A DNA stretch of 64,000 bases from Winogradskyella alexanderae (GCF_020166335.1 NZ_JAIUJR010000007.1:62001-126000), one strand, 5' to 3'. Counted from the first letter of the stretch, positions 48,116 through 58,504 are shown. Notes: generated from the letters alone by a model not told the origin. Numbers and translations: made by a program.

Positions 48116-48943
48116 ATGGAAAAAATGACAGAATTCAAAGAGGTAATGCTAAAATCCTTGACCTCCATGTGGATGGAAATTACCAATGTATTTCCAAACA
48201 TTATTGGAGCCTTAGTTGTATTTATATTTGGTTGGATTATCACCAAAATAATTGTACGAATTATCAAAAAAGTGTTGAAGCTTGCTAAAGTTGATAAGTT
48301 AGACGATAAGCTGAATGAAATTGAAATTATAGAGGGTAAGGAGCTTAATTTTGATACAGTTAAAATCATTTCAAATTTTGTGAAATGGTTAATGTATATT
48401 GTTTTATTAATAACAGCTTCAGATATTTTGGGCCTTGAGATAATCTCTACTCAGATTAGTGAACTGTTGAGCTACCTGCCAAAGCTATTCGCTGCACTTT
48501 TAATATTTACGCTAGGATTATTATTTGCAAATTTTGTGAAAAACGGCTTGAGATCACTATTCGAATCAATGGATCTTTCCGGTGGTAAATTGATTAGCCA
48601 AGTTGTTTTCTTCTTGCTACTTACTTTTATTTCAATTACTGCACTAAATCAGGCTGGAATAGATACTGAAATTATTACCGATAACATAAACATGATTATT
48701 GCAGCTTTCCTATTGGCCTTTGCCATAGCTTTTGGTCTAGGTGCCAAAGAAGTTGTTGGAAAATTGCTAAAATCATTTTATGCGCGTAAGACGTACGAAA
48801 TTGGGCAAAAAATTGAATTCAACAATAAGAAATATACAATTGAAGCGGTAGAAGGCATTTCTGTAAAGCTTAAAAATAAGGATGGTCTTTTAGTAGTTCC
48901 TATAAATGATATTGTAGAGAATCAAGTGCAAATGCAGGACTAA
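48116..48943 (+). CDS. Small-conductance mechanosensitive (MscS-like) channel
   Basis: 275 residues. Membrane helices at about 25-48 (I-I-G-A-L-V-V-F-I-F-G-W-I-I-T-K), 84-105, 125-145 and a pore-like helix at 160-200 (I-A-A-F-L-L-A-F-A-I-A-F-G-L-G-A-K-E-V-V-G). The Gly/Ala-rich end of that helix and the following beta domain (Y-E-I-G-Q-K-I-E-F, I-E-A-V-E-G-I-S-V-K-L) are MscS features. It would open under membrane tension. It lies 26 bases after the 59-residue gene, so sigma factor, small protein and channel form an operon. Confidence 0.87.
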   Translation: MEKMTEFKEVMLKSLTSMWMEITNVFPNIIGALVVFIFGWIITKIIVRIIKKVLKLAKVDKLDDKLNEIEIIEGKELNFDTVKIISNFVKWLMYIVLLITASDILGLEIISTQISELLSYLPKLFAALLIFTLGLLFANFVKNGLRSLFESMDLSGGKLISQVVFFLLLTFISITALNQAGIDTEIITDNINMIIAAFLLAFAIAFGLGAKEVVGKLLKSFYARKTYEIGQKIEFNNKKYTIEAVEGISVKLKNKDGLLVVPINDIVENQVQMQD

Positions 48944-49010
48944 CTATAAGGTTAGGGTTATAGATTTTATATTATATAAAATGCGGTCCTGTAGCACTTG
49001 AGATATTGAG

Positions 49011-49042
49011 AATCTCTTCCATTTTTTGGAAGAGATTTTTTT
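49011..49042. terminator. Bidirectional intrinsic terminator
   Basis: AATCTCTTCC (49011-49020), loop ATTTTTT, GGAAGAGATT (49028-49037), then a T-run, between the convergent MscS and helicase genes. Confidence 0.87.
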
Positions 49043-50397
49043 TATTTGCGTCTATTTTTTCGCTTATTTGAGCTTTTGTCACCTCGTGTTTTTGGTTTTT
49101 TATACTTTTTGGCAATTTCACGTTTATAAGAACCACCAAGATTTACCTTTTTGTTTTTTGCTTTCTTTTCATGGATTGATTGCCCCTCTTTACCATTACT
49201 AGTGCGCTTAATTGGGTTATGCCTTTCTTTTTGTTTAGGACGTTCTTCGTCAATTAATTCAGTTGATATTTCAATATATTCCGGTATCTCAGCTAAAGGA
49301 ATTTTAAATTGCATTAGGGACTCAATACGTTTTCTGGCCTCTTGTTCTTTTTCTGTAGAAAGTAATATAGCATGACCTTCTTTTTCTGCTCTACCAGTCC
49401 TTCCAATTCTGTGCATATAGTTCTCTGGGTATTCTGGAGTGTCAAAATTGATTACATGAGAGATATCATCGATATCCAAACCGCGAGCCATAACATCTGT
49501 TGCTACTAGCATGCGGTGCGCTCCAACACTGAATTGTTCAATACTTTTTAGTCTGTAATTTTGAGTTTTATTAGAATGTATAACACAACATTCTCCAGGA
49601 AAAAATTCTTCCAGTTTTTCGTAAAGCAAATCTGCCATGCTCTTGTACCCAACAAAAATTAATACTTTACTATGTAAGTCTCTGATTTTAAGGAGGTCTT
49701 GAAGAAGATTTACCTTGGTGTAGAAGTTTGGTACATTATACCGTTGTTGATTTATATTTTCTAATGGTGTGCCTGAAACAGCAATTTGAATTTTTTGAGG
49801 GGTTATGAAAAAGCCTTGGATAAGACTGTCCACATCTTTTGTCATAGTTGCTGAAAACATAATATTTTGCCTGCGTTCTGGCAGAATGTCAAAAATATTC
49901 ATCAGTTGATGTTTAAACCCTAAGTCCAACATTACATCAACCTCGTCAATTACCAGCTTCTGTATAGATTTGAGTTGCAAAACCCTACTCATTGCTAGAT
50001 CATAAAGTCTGCCTGGGGTGGCAACAATAATATCTAATCCCTGCGCTACAGCTTGCTTTTGAGTGTTAATATTTGTACCTCCATAAACCCCTAAAACACG
50101 ATTATTAATATACCTTGAAAGCTTTTCAATCTCTTCAGCTACTTGTACAACTAATTCTCTTGTAGGAACTATAACAAGTACTCTAGGGTTATCTTGTCTA
50201 GAATACTTAAGATGCCGTAAAATGGGTAGCATGTAGGCAAATGTTTTTCCTGTTCCGGTTTGCGCTATTCCAACCATGTCTCTTCCGGAAGCCACTACAT
50301 TAAATGCTTCTTTTTGAATCGGGGTTGGTGTTTCAAAACCAAGGTCATCTAGAGCATTATATATTGGTGTATTAAGGTTTAAATCTCTGAAAGTCAA
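49042..50397 (-). CDS. DEAD-box RNA helicase (RhlE-like)
   Basis: 451 residues. Q-motif F-E-T-P-T-P-I-Q, motif I A-Q-T-G-T-G-K-T near 50, motif II is D-E-V-D rather than D-E-A-D, motif III S-A-T, and motif VI H-R-I-G-R-T-G-R-A near 325. The C-terminal tail is Lys/Arg-rich (K-K-Y-K-K-P-K-T-R-G-D-K) and probably binds RNA. It may act in ribosome assembly or RNA turnover. Monocistronic; a TAGATTTG box lies 15 bases upstream. Confidence 0.93.
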   Translation of the reverse strand: MTFRDLNLNTPIYNALDDLGFETPTPIQKEAFNVVASGRDMVGIAQTGTGKTFAYMLPILRHLKYSRQDNPRVLVIVPTRELVVQVAEEIEKLSRYINNRVLGVYGGTNINTQKQAVAQGLDIIVATPGRLYDLAMSRVLQLKSIQKLVIDEVDVMLDLGFKHQLMNIFDILPERRQNIMFSATMTKDVDSLIQGFFITPQKIQIAVSGTPLENINQQRYNVPNFYTKVNLLQDLLKIRDLHSKVLIFVGYKSMADLLYEKLEEFFPGECCVIHSNKTQNYRLKSIEQFSVGAHRMLVATDVMARGLDIDDISHVINFDTPEYPENYMHRIGRTGRAEKEGHAILLSTEKEQEARKRIESLMQFKIPLAEIPEYIEISTELIDEERPKQKERHNPIKRTSNGKEGQSIHEKKAKNKKVNLGGSYKREIAKKYKKPKTRGDKSSNKRKNRRK

Positions 50398-50412
50398 AAT
50401 GAAAAGTTTTCA

Positions 50413-50420
50413 CAAATCTA
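50413..50420 (-). promoter_or_regulatory. -7 promoter box of the DEAD-box helicase
   Basis: Minus-strand TAGATTTG, exact TAnnTTTG, ending 15 bases before the ATG at 50397. Identical to the box at 5750. Confidence 0.48.
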
Positions 50421-50482
50421 CATCAAATAAATTGTAGCACTAAATCATCGAAACTATTTAAAAGGCATTAAATCTTTTCTAG

Positions 50483-50490
50483 TATTTTTG
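50483..50490 (+). promoter_or_regulatory. -7 promoter box of pabB
   Basis: TATTTTTG, exact TAnnTTTG. The first in-frame TTG (50488) lies inside this box, so translation should begin at the later TTG, 50509. No clear -33. Confidence 0.48.
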
Positions 50491-50508
50491 AGCTCAATAA
50501 AAAGTGTA

Positions 50509-51801
50509 TTGAGAACAACGGTTTCCTATAAACTATCTGACCCACTAAAATTTAAGTACAACCTTTTACAGTGGTGCCAGAAATACAGCGAAATCATTTG
50601 GTTAGATTCTAATAACTATAGTGATAAATATGGTAATTACGATGCCATATTAGCTGTTGATGCCTTTACAAGTTTAAAGACTGACTTTACAAATGCCTTT
50701 AATGCCCTCCAAGATTATCAATCTAGCGTTAAAGATTGGATATTTGGCTATCTCACATACGATTTAAAAAACAATATTGAAGACCTTAAATCCCAAAATT
50801 ATGACGGTCTGGGATTCTCTGATTTGTTTTTCTTTCAACCAAAAAAACTTTTTTTAATTAAAGGGAATAAAGTTGAAGTGTCTTATCTAAAACTAGTTGA
50901 CGATGAAATAGAATCAGATTATAGAAGTATTGAGCGTTTTGAACCTTTAGAAGTATTCCATTCTGATGACCAGATAAAAATTAAATTAAGGATTCATAAA
51001 GACGAGTATTTTGAAAAAGCAGAACAAATGCTGAAACACATTCAGCATGGCGATATCTACGAAGCTAATTTTTGCCAAGAATTTTACTCGGAAGATTGTC
51101 AGATAAATCCGCTCGACACTTTTATTAAACTAAATAACATTTCAAAACCGCCCTTTGCTACCTTTCTAAGGGAAGACGATAAATATTTAATATCTGCTTC
51201 GCCAGAGCGCTATATAAAAAAGACTGGCAGCAAAGTAATTTCCCAGCCAATAAAGGGAACGGCCAAACGTTCCTTAAACGTTGAAGAAGATCAGAAATTA
51301 GCCTTTGAGTTATCAATAAATGAAAAGGAGCGAAGCGAAAACATAATGATTGTAGATTTGGTTAGAAATGACTTGTCGCATACCGCAAATAAAGGAAGTG
51401 TGAAAGTTGAAGAACTCTGCAAGGTTTATTCTTTCTTGCAGGTACATCAGATGATTTCTACTATTTCATCCGAAGTTAATCCGGAAGTTTCTCCGATTGA
51501 GCTTTTAAAAACTACTTTCCCAATGGGTAGCATGACGGGTGCTCCTAAAATTTCTGCCATGAAAATTATTGAGAATCTAGAAGAAACAAAACGTGGTTTA
51601 TACTCTGGTTCTGTTGGTTACTTCAGTCCAAATGGCGACTTCGACTTTAATGTTATTATCAGAAGCATACTATATAACCAAACCAATAGATATGTATCCT
51701 ATTCGGTAGGCAGTGCAATCACAGCTAAAAGCAATCCAACGCATGAGTACGAAGAATGTTTAATAAAGGCAAAGGCCATGCGAGAAGTACTGGAGAACTG
51801 A
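50509..51801 (+). CDS. pabB: Aminodeoxychorismate synthase component I
   Basis: 430 residues from TTG 50509 (M-R-T-T-V-S-Y-K-L); an earlier in-frame TTG at 50488 is inside the promoter box. The chorismate-binding domain shows G-D-I-Y-E-A-N-F-C-Q-E-F near 180, P-I-K-G-T-A-K-R near 250, D-L-V-R-N-D-L near 285, F-P-M-G-S-M-T-G-A-P-K near 345 and G-x-V-G-Y-F. The Lys in P-I-K-G-T distinguishes PabB from anthranilate synthase (which has P-I-A-G-T). With a PabA glutaminase it makes 4-amino-4-deoxychorismate for folate. pabA and pabC are not adjacent. Confidence 0.92.
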   Translation: MRTTVSYKLSDPLKFKYNLLQWCQKYSEIIWLDSNNYSDKYGNYDAILAVDAFTSLKTDFTNAFNALQDYQSSVKDWIFGYLTYDLKNNIEDLKSQNYDGLGFSDLFFFQPKKLFLIKGNKVEVSYLKLVDDEIESDYRSIERFEPLEVFHSDDQIKIKLRIHKDEYFEKAEQMLKHIQHGDIYEANFCQEFYSEDCQINPLDTFIKLNNISKPPFATFLREDDKYLISASPERYIKKTGSKVISQPIKGTAKRSLNVEEDQKLAFELSINEKERSENIMIVDLVRNDLSHTANKGSVKVEELCKVYSFLQVHQMISTISSEVNPEVSPIELLKTTFPMGSMTGAPKISAMKIIENLEETKRGLYSGSVGYFSPNGDFDFNVIIRSILYNQTNRYVSYSVGSAITAKSNPTHEYEECLIKAKAMREVLEN

Positions 51802-51845
51802 TATAAGCTCTTATGGTTCTAATACTCAATTAAAATTCAGAAGTT

Positions 51846-52535
51846 TTATTCTAAATGGCTTCTAAAGCTTTTTTTAACACGATCGAAAATCAACTCTACA
51901 CGCTCTTTAGTTATATGTTTTATTTTGGCAATGTCCTCGAATTCTAGATTTCCAAAGATGTATAAATCTACAATATTAGAGATGTTAATAGGCAACCAGC
52001 TATAAAATCTTCCGAATACTTTAGGAGATTCGCTTGGTGATAAATCCTCCAATTCAAAAGCACGCAACATAGAGGCCTCTTTATCTTCGTATAAGTAAAG
52101 GTGGTTATTGTGGTCTTGTTTATAGGAAATATCACTAAGTTCTGTATTCAAAATTAAATCAAGATCGGCATCTACAGTGAAGTCTTCACCTAATCTAGAG
52201 ATTTCATCATCCAAAATAGAGTTAGTACTTATGGTATTTTTATGATAAGCCTCTTTTTTAAACAGCTCATTCATGTAGTTGTCTACAAGTTTAAAAAGTT
52301 CCAATTTTACTGCCATTCGGTCTGCCTCAATATTAAAACCCTTAGTATAAAGTTCAATGATACACTCATCAATAATTCCATTAGATGAGTACATGTTTTT
52401 TGGTAATATCCCTGTACTTTCTGCTATATAAATTCTATGCTTCACATAGGGATGTAAATGTGGCACTGCCGATAAAACCTTTTTGTCAAAAGCAGTTTGG
52501 GCAGATTTTGATGATAATTCTTTAAATGTACTCAT
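51846..52535 (-). CDS. Protein with sigma-region-4-like C-terminus, hypothetical
   Basis: 229 residues. The C-terminal 40 residues (I-V-D-L-Y-I-F-G-N-L-E-F-E-D-I-A-K-I, then T-K-E-R-V-E-L-I-F-D-R-V-K-K-S-F) have the helix-turn-helix pattern of sigma factor region 4. Region 2 of sigma factors is not recognisable, but the N-terminal 100 residues are helical. It could be a diverged sigma factor, an anti-sigma or a DNA-binding protein. No family recognised; it faces tilS divergently. Confidence 0.6.
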   Translation of the reverse strand: MSTFKELSSKSAQTAFDKKVLSAVPHLHPYVKHRIYIAESTGILPKNMYSSNGIIDECIIELYTKGFNIEADRMAVKLELFKLVDNYMNELFKKEAYHKNTISTNSILDDEISRLGEDFTVDADLDLILNTELSDISYKQDHNNHLYLYEDKEASMLRAFELEDLSPSESPKVFGRFYSWLPINISNIVDLYIFGNLEFEDIAKIKHITKERVELIFDRVKKSFRSHLE

Positions 52536-52617
52536 GACCTATTTTTTAATGTTTTTTAAAGCTATTAATATTGTCTTTTAAATACTATGACAATTGTCAT
52601 TTTGCGATATTATAAGA

Positions 52618-52647
52618 TTGTAGGACCTGCTCAAAATTGTATCTTTA
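52618..52647 (+). promoter_or_regulatory. Promoter of tilS, probably leaderless
   Basis: TTG (52618-52620), exactly 19 bases, then TATCTTTA (52640-52647). The -7 element ends four bases before the ATG at 52652, the same spacing as at the rluA-like gene, so the mRNA should have no 5' leader. Confidence 0.65.
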
Positions 52648-52651
52648 CAAG

Positions 52652-53968
52652 ATGCAAGAGGCATTTAATGAAAATACAAAAAAGCACCTTGAATTTCTGT
52701 TAAATTCTAGGATAATTATTGCGGTATCTGGTGGAATTGATAGTGTGGTATTATCCCATTTATGTGCAGATTTAGGTTTAAACTTTGCACTGGCCCATTG
52801 TAATTTTAATTTAAGGGGTACTAAAAGTGATGCAGATGAAGAATTTGTTATGGACCTTGGAGATAAATTAGAGACTGAGGTCTTTGTTCAAAATTTTGAG
52901 ACCATCTCATATGCTAAGGATAATAAGCTTTCCATTCAAATGGCTGCTCGCGAATTGCGCTATAATTGGTTAAACGAACTTGCTGAGCAATTGCAATTTG
53001 ATTATATCCTTACGGCACACCATGCAGATGATAATCTCGAAACATTTCTTATAAACTTCTTAAGAGGCACAGGTCTTAATGGGCTCACTGGTATTCCTGA
53101 AATTAATGGTAACATTGTAAGGCCTTTATTGTCTTTTTCAAGAAAGGAGATTGCGAATTGTGCACACCAGAAGCATATTAAATGGCGTGAAGATGAGAGC
53201 AATTCGACCAGGAAATATTTGCGAAATAAGCTAAGACACGAGGTTGTACCAGTACTTAAAAAAATAAATCCACAATTATTGGAGGGTTTTAAAAACACGT
53301 TAGAAAATTTAAATGATACAGCCGACATTGTTGAAGAAAGCCTTAATGCAGTGGCCAAAAGAGCTATTGTTAGTATTGACGAGGATGGTGTTACGTATAA
53401 GATTTTAGAATTTAAAAAGGTTAATAATTCTAAAGCCTACCTATTTGAAATGTTTAAGGCTTACGGGTTTACCGAGTGGAATGATATAGTTGGATTATTG
53501 GATGCAGAAACAGGTAAATACGTGAAGTCAAACTCACATAAACTTACTAAGCATCGACAACATCTAATTCTAACAGATTTGGATAAGGAATTGCCAAATA
53601 ATGAGTGTACCTTAATTGACGAGACCAATATGTCTAGTGAAACACCAATAGGGACATTAACACTTGAGGATACCAAAAACGCACAAGACAATACTAGTAC
53701 TACGATTTATGTAGATAGAGCTAAATTAAAGTTTCCACTTAAATTAAGACTTTGGCAAAAAGGAGAATACATATATCCGCTCGGAATGCAAGGAAAAAAG
53801 AAATTGAGCAAATTCTTAAAAGACGAAAAACTTACACCTTTTCAAAAGGATACAACCTGGGTGTTAGAGTCTAATGGAGATATCATCTGGGTTGTTGGGC
53901 GACGAGCGGATGATCGATTTAAAGTAACTAAACATACCGATAAAATCCTTAAAATTGAAATTCTTTGA
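52652..53968 (+). CDS. tilS: tRNA(Ile)-lysidine synthase
   Basis: 438 residues from ATG 52652; an earlier TTG at 52637 falls in the promoter. The PP-loop motif [11 protein letters not shown] near 28 binds ATP, and H-A-D-D-N-L-E-T near 120 is the second signature. The TilS C-terminal substrate-recognition domain lies at 350-430 ([14 protein letters not shown]). It converts the wobble C of tRNA(Ile2) to lysidine so that AUA is read correctly; it is essential. Its stop overlaps the start of ade by four bases. Confidence 0.95.
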   Translation: MQEAFNENTKKHLEFLLNSRIIIAVSGGIDSVVLSHLCADLGLNFALAHCNFNLRGTKSDADEEFVMDLGDKLETEVFVQNFETISYAKDNKLSIQMAARELRYNWLNELAEQLQFDYILTAHHADDNLETFLINFLRGTGLNGLTGIPEINGNIVRPLLSFSRKEIANCAHQKHIKWREDESNSTRKYLRNKLRHEVVPVLKKINPQLLEGFKNTLENLNDTADIVEESLNAVAKRAIVSIDEDGVTYKILEFKKVNNSKAYLFEMFKAYGFTEWNDIVGLLDAETGKYVKSNSHKLTKHRQHLILTDLDKELPNNECTLIDETNMSSETPIGTLTLEDTKNAQDNTSTTIYVDRAKLKFPLKLRLWQKGEYIYPLGMQGKKKLSKFLKDEKLTPFQKDTTWVLESNGDIIWVVGRRADDRFKVTKHTDKILKIEIL

Positions 53969-55587
53969 AGGTTCGAGGAAACATAATAGATATTCTAAAT
54001 AGAAGAATTTTCAAAGGTGAAATCACGATTGAAAATGATAAAATCGTTGAAATCCTTGAAAAGAATTGTCAAGAAAGCCATTACATCTTACCAGGTTTTA
54101 TAGATGCTCACATTCATATAGAAAGCTCCATGCTTGTTCCTTCAGAATTCGCGAAAATTGCTGTAAAGCACGGCACTGTGGCAACGGTATCAGATCCTCA
54201 TGAAATTGCTAATGTACTTGGCCTGAAAGGTGTTGAATTTATGATTGAAAATGGCAATAAAACGCCGTTCAAATTCAATTTTGGTGCACCTTCTTGTGTG
54301 CCGGCAACACATTTTGAGTCTGCCGGAGCTGTTATTGATGCAGATGGTGTTAAACAACTTATGGCTAATCCAGATATAAAATATCTTTCAGAACTCATGA
54401 ATTACCCTGGAGTAATCCATGAGGATGATGAGGTCACAAAAAAAATAGAGTATGCCAAGTATTATAATAAGCCCGTTGATGGTCATGCTCCCGGATTACG
54501 GGGAGATGATTTAAGCAAGTATATAAAAGCAGGTATAAGTACAGATCATGAGTGTTTTGCTTATGAAGAAGGTTTGGAAAAACTTCAAAAAGGCATGAAA
54601 GTGCTCATCAGAGAAGGGAGTGCAGCTAAAAATTACGAAGCGCTAAAAAATCTGATCGATAAGTATTACGACGAAATGATGTTTTGTAGTGATGATAAGC
54701 ACCCTGATGATTTGTTGTGCGGCCATATCAATCAACTTTGTGCTCGTGCTGTTTCGGATCGAAAAGATGTTTTTAAGGTATTGCAGATGGCTTGTATAAA
54801 CCCTATAAAGCATTACAATTTGGATGTGGGATTGCTAAATGTTGGCGATAGTGCAGACTTCATTATTGTTGAAGATTTAGAATCTTTTAGAACACTTCAA
54901 ACCTACATCAATGGAAAATTGGTCTATGATAATGGTAGATCAAATATAAAATCAGTAGATTTCGAGATTCTCAATAATTTCCGCGTTAAACCCAAACAGA
55001 TTGCAGATTTTAAGATTAAGTCTATTGCAAAACAAATACGCGTCATCGATTGCTTGGATGGTGAGTTAATTACGAATGAGCGTATAGAAAATGCGACTGT
55101 TGAAAATGGTTATCTAGAATCAAATACCAAAGAAGATGTTTTAAAAATTGCTGTAGTTAATCGTTATAAAAATGAGAAACCAGCAGTAGCCTTCATTAAA
55201 AATTTTGGCCTCAAAGAAGGTGCAATTGCATCTTCTGTGGCCCATGATTCGCACAATATTATTGTTGTGGGCGTATGTGATGAAGCCATATGTAAAGCAG
55301 TAAATCTCATTATCAAAAACAAAGGAGGTATTTGCGCCGTTACAAACGCCGCGGAAGGTGTTTTGCCGCTCCCAGTAGCTGGTATAATGAGCGATAAACA
55401 TATAGAGGAAGTTGGTAAAGCCTACGCTAATTTAGATAAAATGGCAAAACAAATGGGGTGCACTCTAAAAGCGCCTTATATGAGTTTGTCTTTCATGGCT
55501 TTGTTGGTTATTCCGTCACTTAAAATCTCAGATAAAGGCTTGTTTAATGGTCAAATATTTCAGTTTACCAGTTTAGAAGTCAATTAA
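53965..55587 (+). CDS. ade: Adenine deaminase
   Basis: 540 residues. The amidohydrolase barrel has the metal motif D-A-H-I-H-I-E-S-S near 48, D-G-H-A-P-G-L near 172 and T-D-H-E-C-F near 192; the C-terminal domain has [10 protein letters not shown] and L-P-V-A-G-I-M-S, as in Ade-type enzymes. It converts adenine to hypoxanthine and ammonia for salvage. It starts at TTG 53965, overlapping the tilS stop (TTGA), so it is translationally coupled to tilS. Confidence 0.95.
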   Translation: MKVRGNIIDILNRRIFKGEITIENDKIVEILEKNCQESHYILPGFIDAHIHIESSMLVPSEFAKIAVKHGTVATVSDPHEIANVLGLKGVEFMIENGNKTPFKFNFGAPSCVPATHFESAGAVIDADGVKQLMANPDIKYLSELMNYPGVIHEDDEVTKKIEYAKYYNKPVDGHAPGLRGDDLSKYIKAGISTDHECFAYEEGLEKLQKGMKVLIREGSAAKNYEALKNLIDKYYDEMMFCSDDKHPDDLLCGHINQLCARAVSDRKDVFKVLQMACINPIKHYNLDVGLLNVGDSADFIIVEDLESFRTLQTYINGKLVYDNGRSNIKSVDFEILNNFRVKPKQIADFKIKSIAKQIRVIDCLDGELITNERIENATVENGYLESNTKEDVLKIAVVNRYKNEKPAVAFIKNFGLKEGAIASSVAHDSHNIIVVGVCDEAICKAVNLIIKNKGGICAVTNAAEGVLPLPVAGIMSDKHIEEVGKAYANLDKMAKQMGCTLKAPYMSLSFMALLVIPSLKISDKGLFNGQIFQFTSLEVN

Positions 55588-55651
55588 CATTTCCTTCAAA
55601 CTTTTATGTTTTCAATCAATTATCTTTAGGAATTTAAAATCCAACTGAATT

Positions 55652-57535
55652 ATGTTTATTAGAATTGCTCTTGTAACCTTACTTACAATTTATTTTGCGC
55701 ATTCCAAAAATGTCATAGATTCCATTGCCACCGTACAACCTTTAGCAGTAGTTGAAGATAATTTTGTAGAAAATAATTACACAAAAAAAGAGGTAATGAT
55801 AGAAATGCGTGATGGTATAAACTTGCACACTACTATTTATTCCCCAAAAGATATTTCAAAAACCTATCCTATTTTAATGATGCGTACACCTTACAGTTGC
55901 AGACCCTATGGAGAGGAAAATTATAGATCAAGAATAGGCCCAAATAAATACCTCATGGAAGAAGGTAATATTATGGTCTATCAAGATGTTCGAGGTCGCT
56001 GGAATAGTGAAGGGGTATACGATAATATGAGAGCTTACATTCCCAATAAGACTGGTGATGAGACGGATGAGGCCAGTGACACCTATGACACTATAGAATG
56101 GCTCATAAATAATGTCGAAAACAATAATGGTAACGTTGGAGTTTACGGTATCTCTTATCCAGGTTTCTATGCAACTTATTCACTGTTAGACGCGCACCCA
56201 GCCTTAAAAGCAGTTTCGCCTCAGGCATGTATTGGTGATTTCTTCTTTGATGATTTTATTCATAATGGCGCTTATTTATTAAGCTATTGGAGGGCGACTA
56301 CAGTCTTCGGTTACATGAAAGATAAGCCTACCACCGAGTCTTGGTATACATTTCCCGACATTGGTACAGAAGACCAGTATCAATTTTTCTTAGATCATAT
56401 GCCTCTGAGCAAATTAGAAAAGTTTTATGATGAGGACAACGTTTTTATGGAGCAACTCAAAACACATGTTGCATACGACGAGTTTTGGCAGAGTAGAGGA
56501 ATAATTCAGCATCTAAAGGATATTAAGCCAGCAACAATGATTATTGGAGGGCAATTTGATGCTGAAGATCTTTATGGACCTTACAATACATACCAAAGCA
56601 TAGAGGTAAACAGTAATAACTATAATACCTTAGTTTTTGGTCCATGGAGTCACGGCGATTGGGCAAGAACACGAGAAAGACAGGTTATCGGAAATATTTA
56701 TTTTGGTGACGGCATATCAGACTATTTTCAAAAAAATGTTGAAACTAAATTCTTTAATCACTTTTTAAAGGGAGAGGCCAATGGTAAAACAGGATTGCCT
56801 GAAGCACACATGTTCGATACGGGTAAAAACACATGGCATTCATTTGAGTCTTGGCCACCTGCTAAAACTGAAAAAGAAATTTATTATTTACAGGCAGGAG
56901 AACAATTAACAAAGCAAGTGCCTAAAGAAGACGTTTCTTCAGATTTTATAAGTGACCCAAAAAAACCAGTTCCATATTCTGAAGATATTAAAGTGGTTTT
57001 CACCCCAAGAAAATTTATGACTGACGATCAGCGTTTTGCAGCACGAAGACCAGATGTATTAACCTTTGAAACAAATGCATTAGAGGAAGACGTCACCTTA
57101 GCCGGCGAGATAATAGCAAAACTCAATGTCTCAACTACAGGTACCGCTGCAGACTGGATTGTAAAGGTAATAGATGTGTTTCCAGCCGATACAAAAAACA
57201 CAAATGATGTACAAGATCACTTAAAGTTAAGTAACTATCACATGATGGTTAGAAGTGAAACCATTAGAGGCCGATTTAGAAATAGCATGACAACACCTGA
57301 GCCTTTTGTGCCTAACCAAAAGACCAAAGTAAATTTAAAATTACAGGATGTGTTTCATACGTTTAAAAAAGGACATAAAATACAAATACAGGTTCAAAGT
57401 ACATTTTTCCCTTATATAGATGCCAACCCTCAGACTTATGTTGAGAATATTTTCCAAGCAAAAGAAGAGGATTTTGAAGCTCAAACACATAAAGTGTTTA
57501 ATGATTCAACAGTAGAGTTTACAGTTCTAAAATAA
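55652..57535 (+). CDS. CocE/NonD family hydrolase (X-Pro dipeptidyl-peptidase-like)
   Basis: 627 residues with a weak signal peptide (1-18). The alpha/beta-hydrolase has V-Y-G-I-S-Y-P-G-F-Y-A near 170 with the nucleophile Ser, Y-Q-D-V-R-G-R-W-N-S-E-G near 110, and G-G-Q-F-D-A-E-D near 305; the C-terminal jelly-roll (D-V-T-L-A-G-E-I-I-A-K-L-N) belongs to the PepX_C fold. It probably cleaves peptides or acyl esters in the periplasm. The gene lies 64 bases after ade. Confidence 0.9.
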   Translation: MFIRIALVTLLTIYFAHSKNVIDSIATVQPLAVVEDNFVENNYTKKEVMIEMRDGINLHTTIYSPKDISKTYPILMMRTPYSCRPYGEENYRSRIGPNKYLMEEGNIMVYQDVRGRWNSEGVYDNMRAYIPNKTGDETDEASDTYDTIEWLINNVENNNGNVGVYGISYPGFYATYSLLDAHPALKAVSPQACIGDFFFDDFIHNGAYLLSYWRATTVFGYMKDKPTTESWYTFPDIGTEDQYQFFLDHMPLSKLEKFYDEDNVFMEQLKTHVAYDEFWQSRGIIQHLKDIKPATMIIGGQFDAEDLYGPYNTYQSIEVNSNNYNTLVFGPWSHGDWARTRERQVIGNIYFGDGISDYFQKNVETKFFNHFLKGEANGKTGLPEAHMFDTGKNTWHSFESWPPAKTEKEIYYLQAGEQLTKQVPKEDVSSDFISDPKKPVPYSEDIKVVFTPRKFMTDDQRFAARRPDVLTFETNALEEDVTLAGEIIAKLNVSTTGTAADWIVKVIDVFPADTKNTNDVQDHLKLSNYHMMVRSETIRGRFRNSMTTPEPFVPNQKTKVNLKLQDVFHTFKKGHKIQIQVQSTFFPYIDANPQTYVENIFQAKEEDFEAQTHKVFNDSTVEFTVLK

Positions 57536-57544
57536 ACTTATGAC

Positions 57545-58504
57545 ATGCCTGTAATCGATTCGGATTATAAACCGCCTTTCTGGGCTAAAAAAAGCTTTGT
57601 ATCTACCGTTTTTTCGGGCCTTGCTAGGCAGGTAAAAGGTTTATCGCAATCTAGGGAACGCATTGAGTTGGCAGATGGTGACTTTATTGATGTAGATTGG
57701 AGTTGTGCCTCTAAAGCAACAGATAAAGTCATTATTCTATTACATGGACTAGAAGGTCATGCGCAAAGGCCTTATGTGACAGGTCCTGCTAAACTCTTCA
57801 ATGAAAATTGTATTGATGCTTGTGCTGTTAATTTTAGGGGTTGTAGTGGAGAACCAAATCGACTATACCGTAGTTATCATTCGGGAGCAACTGAAGATTT
57901 GGAAGCGGTTGTTAATCATATTTTAACCAAAGATACATATAATAAGATCTATATAAAAGGGATAAGTCTCGGTGCTAATTTGGCATTGAAATATGTTGGA
58001 GAACGTGATAATATACCAAAGGAAATTAAGGCCGTTGTAGCGGTTTCTACACCATGTAGTTTAAAAGGCTCTTGTGATGAACTACTCAGTTTAAAAAACA
58101 AACATTACGCCATTCGGTTTCTGGACCATTTAAAGAAGAAGCTAAAACCAAAACTTAATCAATTCCCTGACAAATTGACGATTGCAGATTTTAATTCAAT
58201 AAAAAGTTTAATTGATTTTGATCATGTTTATACATCTAAAGCACATGGGTTTAGAGATGCCTATGACTATTATGATAAAGCAAGTTGTCTTCAATTTTTA
58301 CCAAATATTAAAGTGCCTTCATTAATTATAAATGCACTTAATGATTCATTCCTTTCGCCAGAATGCTATCCTGTTAAGGAATCAAAAAACAATCCAAGTC
58401 TATATTTAGAAATGCCGAAGTATGGTGGCCATGTTGGATTTATAGATAGTAACAATATCTACTACAATGAGAAAAGAGCTTTGGAGTTTGTGAATCAATT
58501 ATAA
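57545..58504 (+). CDS. YheT-type alpha/beta hydrolase
   Basis: 319 residues. H-G-L-E-G-H-A-Q-R-P-Y near 67 and the nucleophile motif I-K-G-I-S-L-G-A-N-L near 140 match the YheT/AB-hydrolase esterase family; V-P-S-L-I-I-N-A-L-N-D holds the catalytic Asp and G-G-H-V-G-F near 295 the catalytic His. No signal peptide, so it is cytoplasmic. Substrate unknown. It is 9 bases downstream of the CocE-type gene and co-transcribed. Confidence 0.9.
   Translation: MPVIDSDYKPPFWAKKSFVSTVFSGLARQVKGLSQSRERIELADGDFIDVDWSCASKATDKVIILLHGLEGHAQRPYVTGPAKLFNENCIDACAVNFRGCSGEPNRLYRSYHSGATEDLEAVVNHILTKDTYNKIYIKGISLGANLALKYVGERDNIPKEIKAVVAVSTPCSLKGSCDELLSLKNKHYAIRFLDHLKKKLKPKLNQFPDKLTIADFNSIKSLIDFDHVYTSKAHGFRDAYDYYDKASCLQFLPNIKVPSLIINALNDSFLSPECYPVKESKNNPSLYLEMPKYGGHVGFIDSNNIYYNEKRALEFVNQL

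Noticed and set aside
50488..50508. TTG start of pabB at 50488
   Set aside because: This codon is part of the TATTTTTG promoter box; the later TTG at 50509 fits the protein family.
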